Assembly (NCBI RefSeq): GCF_014843005.1 | Contig: NZ_JACYXM010000006.1 | Coordinates: forward strand, 310,001-374,000 | Source of the DNA: Rhodanobacter sp. DHG33 | GTDB lineage: Bacteria; Pseudomonadota; Gammaproteobacteria; Xanthomonadales; Rhodanobacteraceae | Direction: 5' to 3' | Length of the DNA stretch: 64,000 nt | Shown: positions 60,429-64,000 of the stretch, in pieces | Numbering within the stretch: position 1 is the stretch's first letter | Layout of the letters: every line of letters starts with the position of its first letter | Position numbers and translations under genes: made by a program | The notes under the pieces: generated by a model | Database searches by the model: none | Told to the model about the DNA's origin: nothing | The model's input: the letters and a program-made list of their open reading frames with translations, nothing else

Positions 60429-61829
60429 ATGACCATCGACAAGAACGCCGTCGGTTTCATCGACGACGCGCAACTGCTCGCCGACGAGGCCAAGTACAGC
60501 TCCTTCGGCGACACCGTGCACTACGTGGATCCGCCGAAGATCTTCCGCCACGGCGAAGGCAGCTGGATGATCGACACCGCCGGCACGCGCTTCCTCGATC
60601 TGCAGATGTGGTACTCGGCGGTCAACTTCGGCTACGGCAACAAGCGCCTCAACGACACGCTGAAGAAGCAGATCGACGTGCTGCCGCAGGTGGCCAGCCA
60701 GTACCTGCACCAGACCCGCATCGAGCTCGCCAAGACCATCGCGCTGGACGCGAAGAAGAAGTTCGGCCTCGACGGCCGCGTGCACTTCAACGTGGGCGGC
60801 GCGCAGGCGATCGAGGATTCGCTGAAGCTGGTGCGCAACGCCAGCAACGGCAAGAGCCTGATGTTCGCCTTCGAGGGCGGCTATCACGGCCGCACCCTGG
60901 GCGCCTCGTCGATCACCTCCAGCTACCGCTACCGCCGCCGCTTCGGCCACTTCGGCGAGCGTGCGATGTTCCTGCCGTTCCCGTATCCGTTCCGCCGCCC
61001 CAAGGGCATGACGCCGGAAGAGTATTCCGACAGCTGCGTGCGTCAGTTCGAGCGCCTGTTCGAGACCGAATACAACGGCGTGTGGGACCCCAAGACCAAC
61101 CAGTGCGAATACGCCGCGTTCTACGTCGAGCCGATCCAGGGCACCGGCGGCTACGTGCTTCCGCCGATGGGTTTCTTCAAGGGCCTGAAGAAGGTGCTGG
61201 ACAAGTACGGCATCCTGATGGTGTCCGACGAAATCCAGATGGGCTTCTGGCGCACTGGCAAGCTGTGGTCGATCGAGAACTTCGGCGTGACGCCGGACAT
61301 CGTGGTGTTCGGCAAGGCGCTGACCAACGGCCTGAATCCGCTGTCCGGCCTGTGGGCGCGCGAAGAGCTGATCAACCCGACCCTGTTCCCGCCGGGCTCC
61401 ACCCACAGCACGTTCAATTCCAACCCGCTGGGCACCGCGCTGGGTCTGGAAGTGATCAAGATGGGCTACGAGCTGGACTACGAGACCACCGTGCCGAAGA
61501 AGGGCGCGCACTTCCTCGAAGGCCTGCGCGAGCTGCAGAAGAAGCACAAGGAAATCGGCGACGTCGACGGCCTCGGTCTCGCGCTGCGCGCCGAGATCTG
61601 CACCGACGACGGCTTCACGCCGAACAAGGCGCTGCTCGACAAGATGGTCGACATCGGCCTCGCCGGCGACCTGGAGCACAACGGCAAGAAGATCGGCCTC
61701 GTGCTCGACGTGGGTGGCTGGTACAAGAACGTGATCACGTTCGCGCCGTCGCTGGACATCACGCATGAGGAGATCGATCTGGCGATCTCGCTGCTGGATC
61801 AGTTGCTGACGAAGGCCAAGAAGGGCTGA
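60429..61829 (+). CDS. class III (PLP-dependent) aminotransferase
   Basis: 466 residues. The PLP fold-type I features are 'VGGAQAIEDSLKLVRNAS', 'FEGGYHGRTLGASSIT', 'VSDEIQMGFWRTGKLW' (Asp for the pyridine N) and the Schiff-base Lys 296 in 'VVFGKALTNGLNPLSGLW'. It is a transaminase of the omega-amino acid/acetylornithine type, but the exact substrate cannot be told; annotation as 'aspartate aminotransferase family' is usual for relatives and not informative. A terminator follows 24 bases after the stop. It seems to form a two-gene operon with the HAD phosphatase. Confidence 0.9.
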   Translation: MTIDKNAVGFIDDAQLLADEAKYSSFGDTVHYVDPPKIFRHGEGSWMIDTAGTRFLDLQMWYSAVNFGYGNKRLNDTLKKQIDVLPQVASQYLHQTRIELAKTIALDAKKKFGLDGRVHFNVGGAQAIEDSLKLVRNASNGKSLMFAFEGGYHGRTLGASSITSSYRYRRRFGHFGERAMFLPFPYPFRRPKGMTPEEYSDSCVRQFERLFETEYNGVWDPKTNQCEYAAFYVEPIQGTGGYVLPPMGFFKGLKKVLDKYGILMVSDEIQMGFWRTGKLWSIENFGVTPDIVVFGKALTNGLNPLSGLWAREELINPTLFPPGSTHSTFNSNPLGTALGLEVIKMGYELDYETTVPKKGAHFLEGLRELQKKHKEIGDVDGLGLALRAEICTDDGFTPNKALLDKMVDIGLAGDLEHNGKKIGLVLDVGGWYKNVITFAPSLDITHEEIDLAISLLDQLLTKAKKG

Positions 61830-61852
61830 TAGTCGGTCGCTAGCTGCAGACG

Positions 61853-61885
61853 AAAGGCCCGGCGGGAAACCGCTGGGCCTTTTTC
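61853..61885 (+). terminator. rho-independent terminator after the aminotransferase
   Basis: AAAGGCCCGGCGG (61854-61866) pairs with CCGCTGGGCCTTT (61870-61882), one mismatch, with TTC after it. The next gene starts 120 bases further on. Confidence 0.85.
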
Positions 61886-62005
61886 ATGTGCGGGACTTTC
61901 GCTACGTGCCTCCAGTCGCGAAGAGGCTGCGTGCGGCGCGGTCCGCCATGTTAAGTTGCCTGGACTTCGCGCATCGTGGCTGCTGCGCTTTCTTCTGGAG
62001 ATGCC

Positions 62006-64000
62006 ATGTTCGTTCGCCGGTTTCTGTCTGCCGTGCTGCCTGGTCTGCTGATCGCCACTGCATTGCTGCCGCAGGCGGCGCTGGCCGAGCCGCTGCAATT
62101 CCGCATCACCGAAGGCGACGTCGTGAACGCGTTCTACCAGGACGGACCCGTCGCCGCGCACCTGCTGCTGACCTCCGGTGTGCAGCCGCGCGCGCTGGTG
62201 GCCTTTCCCGCCGGCAACAGCGGCGTCGGCATCTGGTTCGACGCGCCGACTACGGCCGTGCAATGGCACCTGGACAGCGTGCACGCGCTCAATACAAAAG
62301 ATGCGCAGAGCCGACCGCTGCATGGCATCGAGGCCGAGGCCACGCTGGTCGCGCCTTCGCCGTTGAGCATCAAGGACGCTGTGCTCGGCAGTGTACGGGT
62401 GCTGCGCGACTATCAGCTGCTGCACACATATCCGGACGAAACCGCCGCAAAGCCCGTACGCGAGGGCAATACGTTGACGTGGGCGCGTGCGCGCCTTGAC
62501 GGCGCGCCGGGCTACGAGATCGCGGTGACGGTAGAGCAGGGCCAACTCGACGGCGGCCAGGGGCGGCCGTGGACGCTGCGGCAGGACGGCACGGGCAAGC
62601 CGCTGCACCTGCGCCTGCGCGCGTTGACGGGAGAGAAACCGCTGACACCGTTCGCGGCCGACGCGTTGTTCACTCCCAAGGCCGGCCTCGACCAACGTGA
62701 CCGCAACGCACTGCGTTTCCTCAGCTATCGCGAGAAGTTCATCGCCGGCTCCTGGCGCTTCGACACTTATTTCGGCCGCGACACGTTGATGTCGTTGCGC
62801 CTGCTGCTGCCGGCGCTACAGCCGCAGGCGGTGGAGGACGGGCTTGCCTCCGTGCTCGATCGCCTTTCGCCGGATGGACAGGTCGCGCACGAAGAAGATA
62901 TCGGTGAGTTTGCCGTGCTCCGCCACCGCAAAGAGCACACCAGCGGCGACGCACCGTTCTACGACTACAAGATGATCGACAGCGACGTCATGCTTGCGCC
63001 GGTCGCCGCGGCGTACCTGCTCGACAGCGCGGATGGCCCGGCCCGCGCCAGGGCGTTTCTCGCGCGCAAGCTCGACTCCGGCGAATCCGCGGGTGCCGCG
63101 CTGCAGCGCAATTTCGCCCTCGTGCTTCGTTATGCGCAGCCGTTCGCGCGCGATCCGGTGGCGAGGAACCTCCTCGCGCTCAAGCCCAACGAGAAAGTCG
63201 GCGAATGGCGGGACAGCGAAACCGGCCTTGCGGGCGGGCGCATCCCTTACGACGTCAATGCGACCCTGATGCCGGCCGCGCTGGATGCCATCGCGCGCCT
63301 GCAGAAGGCGGGATTGGTGGCGGCGAGTACGGATGCCAAGGACGCCATGTCGCCGGCACAACTGGCATCCATCTGGTCGCGCAGCGCGCCGCCTTTGTTC
63401 AAGGTGGAGCTGCCTGCCGCCGCGGCGCGTGCGGACGTGGCGAAATACGCCAAGGCGCAGGGCGTGGACGATGCAGCGGCCCTGGCCAGCCTGCCCGCGG
63501 GCGGCGAACTGACGTTCAATGCGCTCTCGCTCGATGCGCAAGGCAAGCCGATTCCCGTGCTGAATTCAGACGACGGCTTCGCCCTGATGTTCGGCCATCC
63601 CGACGCAGCGCAACTGGATATGGCGCTTGCCGCGATATTCCGCCCGTTTCCCGCAGGTCTGATGACCGGCGTCGGCATGGTGGTTGCCGACAGCGCCTAT
63701 GCCAGCGGCGACATCCAGCAGCTTCTCGGGCGCAACGCCTATCACGGCGCCGTTGTCTGGTCGTGGCAGCAGGCCTTGATGGCCGCGGGTCTGGCGCGCC
63801 AACTCCAGCGTACCGATCTGCCGGCACCCACGATGGCCGCCCTGCGGAAAGCGCAGCAGCAGCTCTGGCAGGTGATCCATGCGAGCGGCGACATGAGCAC
63901 GTCCGAGCTGTGGTCGTGGAATTATGTCGATGGCCGCTACGTGGCGAGGCCTTTCGGCCAGGGCAAGAGCGACGCCGACGAATCCAATGCCGTGCAGCTG
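62006..64000 (+). CDS. secreted six-hairpin glycosidase-like protein, 3' end outside window
   Basis: At least 665 residues, open to the right edge. ATG 62006 follows TGGAG. Signal peptide about 1-27 ('VLPGLLIATALLPQAALA'). The central part has features of (alpha/alpha)6-barrel glycosidases of the glycogen-debranching (GDE-C) type: 'WRFDTYFGRDTLMSLRLLL' (the G-R-D-T motif), 'HEEDIGEF' (candidate acid), 'FYDYKMIDSDVMLAPVAA' and 'RIPYDVNATLMPAALDAI'. Relatives cleave alpha-1,6-linked glucans. As it is exported, it may act on alpha-glucans or other polymers in the periplasm or outside. The family call is from motif pattern; no search was done. Confidence 0.7.
   Translation, partial: MFVRRFLSAVLPGLLIATALLPQAALAEPLQFRITEGDVVNAFYQDGPVAAHLLLTSGVQPRALVAFPAGNSGVGIWFDAPTTAVQWHLDSVHALNTKDAQSRPLHGIEAEATLVAPSPLSIKDAVLGSVRVLRDYQLLHTYPDETAAKPVREGNTLTWARARLDGAPGYEIAVTVEQGQLDGGQGRPWTLRQDGTGKPLHLRLRALTGEKPLTPFAADALFTPKAGLDQRDRNALRFLSYREKFIAGSWRFDTYFGRDTLMSLRLLLPALQPQAVEDGLASVLDRLSPDGQVAHEEDIGEFAVLRHRKEHTSGDAPFYDYKMIDSDVMLAPVAAAYLLDSADGPARARAFLARKLDSGESAGAALQRNFALVLRYAQPFARDPVARNLLALKPNEKVGEWRDSETGLAGGRIPYDVNATLMPAALDAIARLQKAGLVAASTDAKDAMSPAQLASIWSRSAPPLFKVELPAAAARADVAKYAKAQGVDDAAALASLPAGGELTFNALSLDAQGKPIPVLNSDDGFALMFGHPDAAQLDMALAAIFRPFPAGLMTGVGMVVADSAYASGDIQQLLGRNAYHGAVVWSWQQALMAAGLARQLQRTDLPAPTMAALRKAQQQLWQVIHASGDMSTSELWSWNYVDGRYVARPFGQGKSDADESNAVQL

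Overview
The window is GC-rich chromosomal DNA (roughly two thirds G+C by eye) with densely packed, mostly housekeeping genes and no phage, IS element, CRISPR array or rRNA operon. Gene content and order point to a gammaproteobacterium of the Xanthomonadales, most likely Rhodanobacteraceae (Rhodanobacter/Dyella/Frateuria-like). The pointers are the DUF2066-PerM-Hda run, the cinA-recA-recX-alaS-csrA-tRNA-Ser run beside mutS and katG, TonB-dependent receptors including an Oar type, and a MipA/OmpV protein. This taxonomic placement is inference from protein resemblance, not from a marker search.

Layout. 1-8.8 kb: 3' end of a DUF2066 gene, PerM-type permease, hda, DUF2164, then suhB and trmJ diverging, a CNNM/CorC-type membrane protein, and a DUF47-Pit phosphate pair. 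8.5-13.5 kb: an alkyltransferase-like DNA-repair protein, an OmpA-family protein, an intracellular PHA depolymerase, an RDD protein diverging from xerD, and a DsbC-like thiol isomerase. 13.6-25 kb: purL, a small membrane protein, a GT2 glycosyltransferase, a DMT exporter, then tgt-yajC-secD-secF closed by a clear terminator. 25-32.7 kb: a sterol-desaturase-like gene remnant, the amgK-murU peptidoglycan-recycling pair, a TonB receptor with a DUF2946 protein, acetoacetyl-CoA reductase, gluQ and a hemerythrin protein. 33-39.8 kb: htpX and htpG (protein quality control), several small unknowns, an AEC transporter, a TRIC-like channel, the Hsp15 gene and a receiver-only response regulator. 39.9-46.9 kb is the most accessory-looking part: a small exported repeat protein, a TetR/GST/reductase detoxification cluster with a perfect operator palindrome, a large Oar-type TonB receptor, and a second receiver-only regulator paralogous to the first. 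47-57.7 kb: katG with an OxyR-like box, mutS, cinA-recA-recX-alaS-csrA and tRNA-Ser(GCU). 57.8-64 kb: a GNAT acetyltransferase, a Rieske ferredoxin, MipA/OmpV, a HAD phosphatase paired with a class III aminotransferase, and the 5' part of a secreted six-hairpin-glycosidase-like protein that runs off the window.

Functional themes are genome maintenance (hda, ATL, xerD, mutS, recA, recX), protein export and quality control (yajC/secDF, dsbC-like, htpX, htpG, hslR), tRNA biology (trmJ, tgt, gluQ, alaS, tRNA-Ser), envelope turnover and uptake, and storage-polymer metabolism (phaB, phaZ). No obviously new multi-gene system such as a defence island or a recognisable novel biosynthetic cluster was found. 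The best leads are the paired receiver proteins, the HAD phosphatase/aminotransferase pair, the TetR-controlled cluster, several unknown small proteins, and a set of long nested intergenic hairpins.
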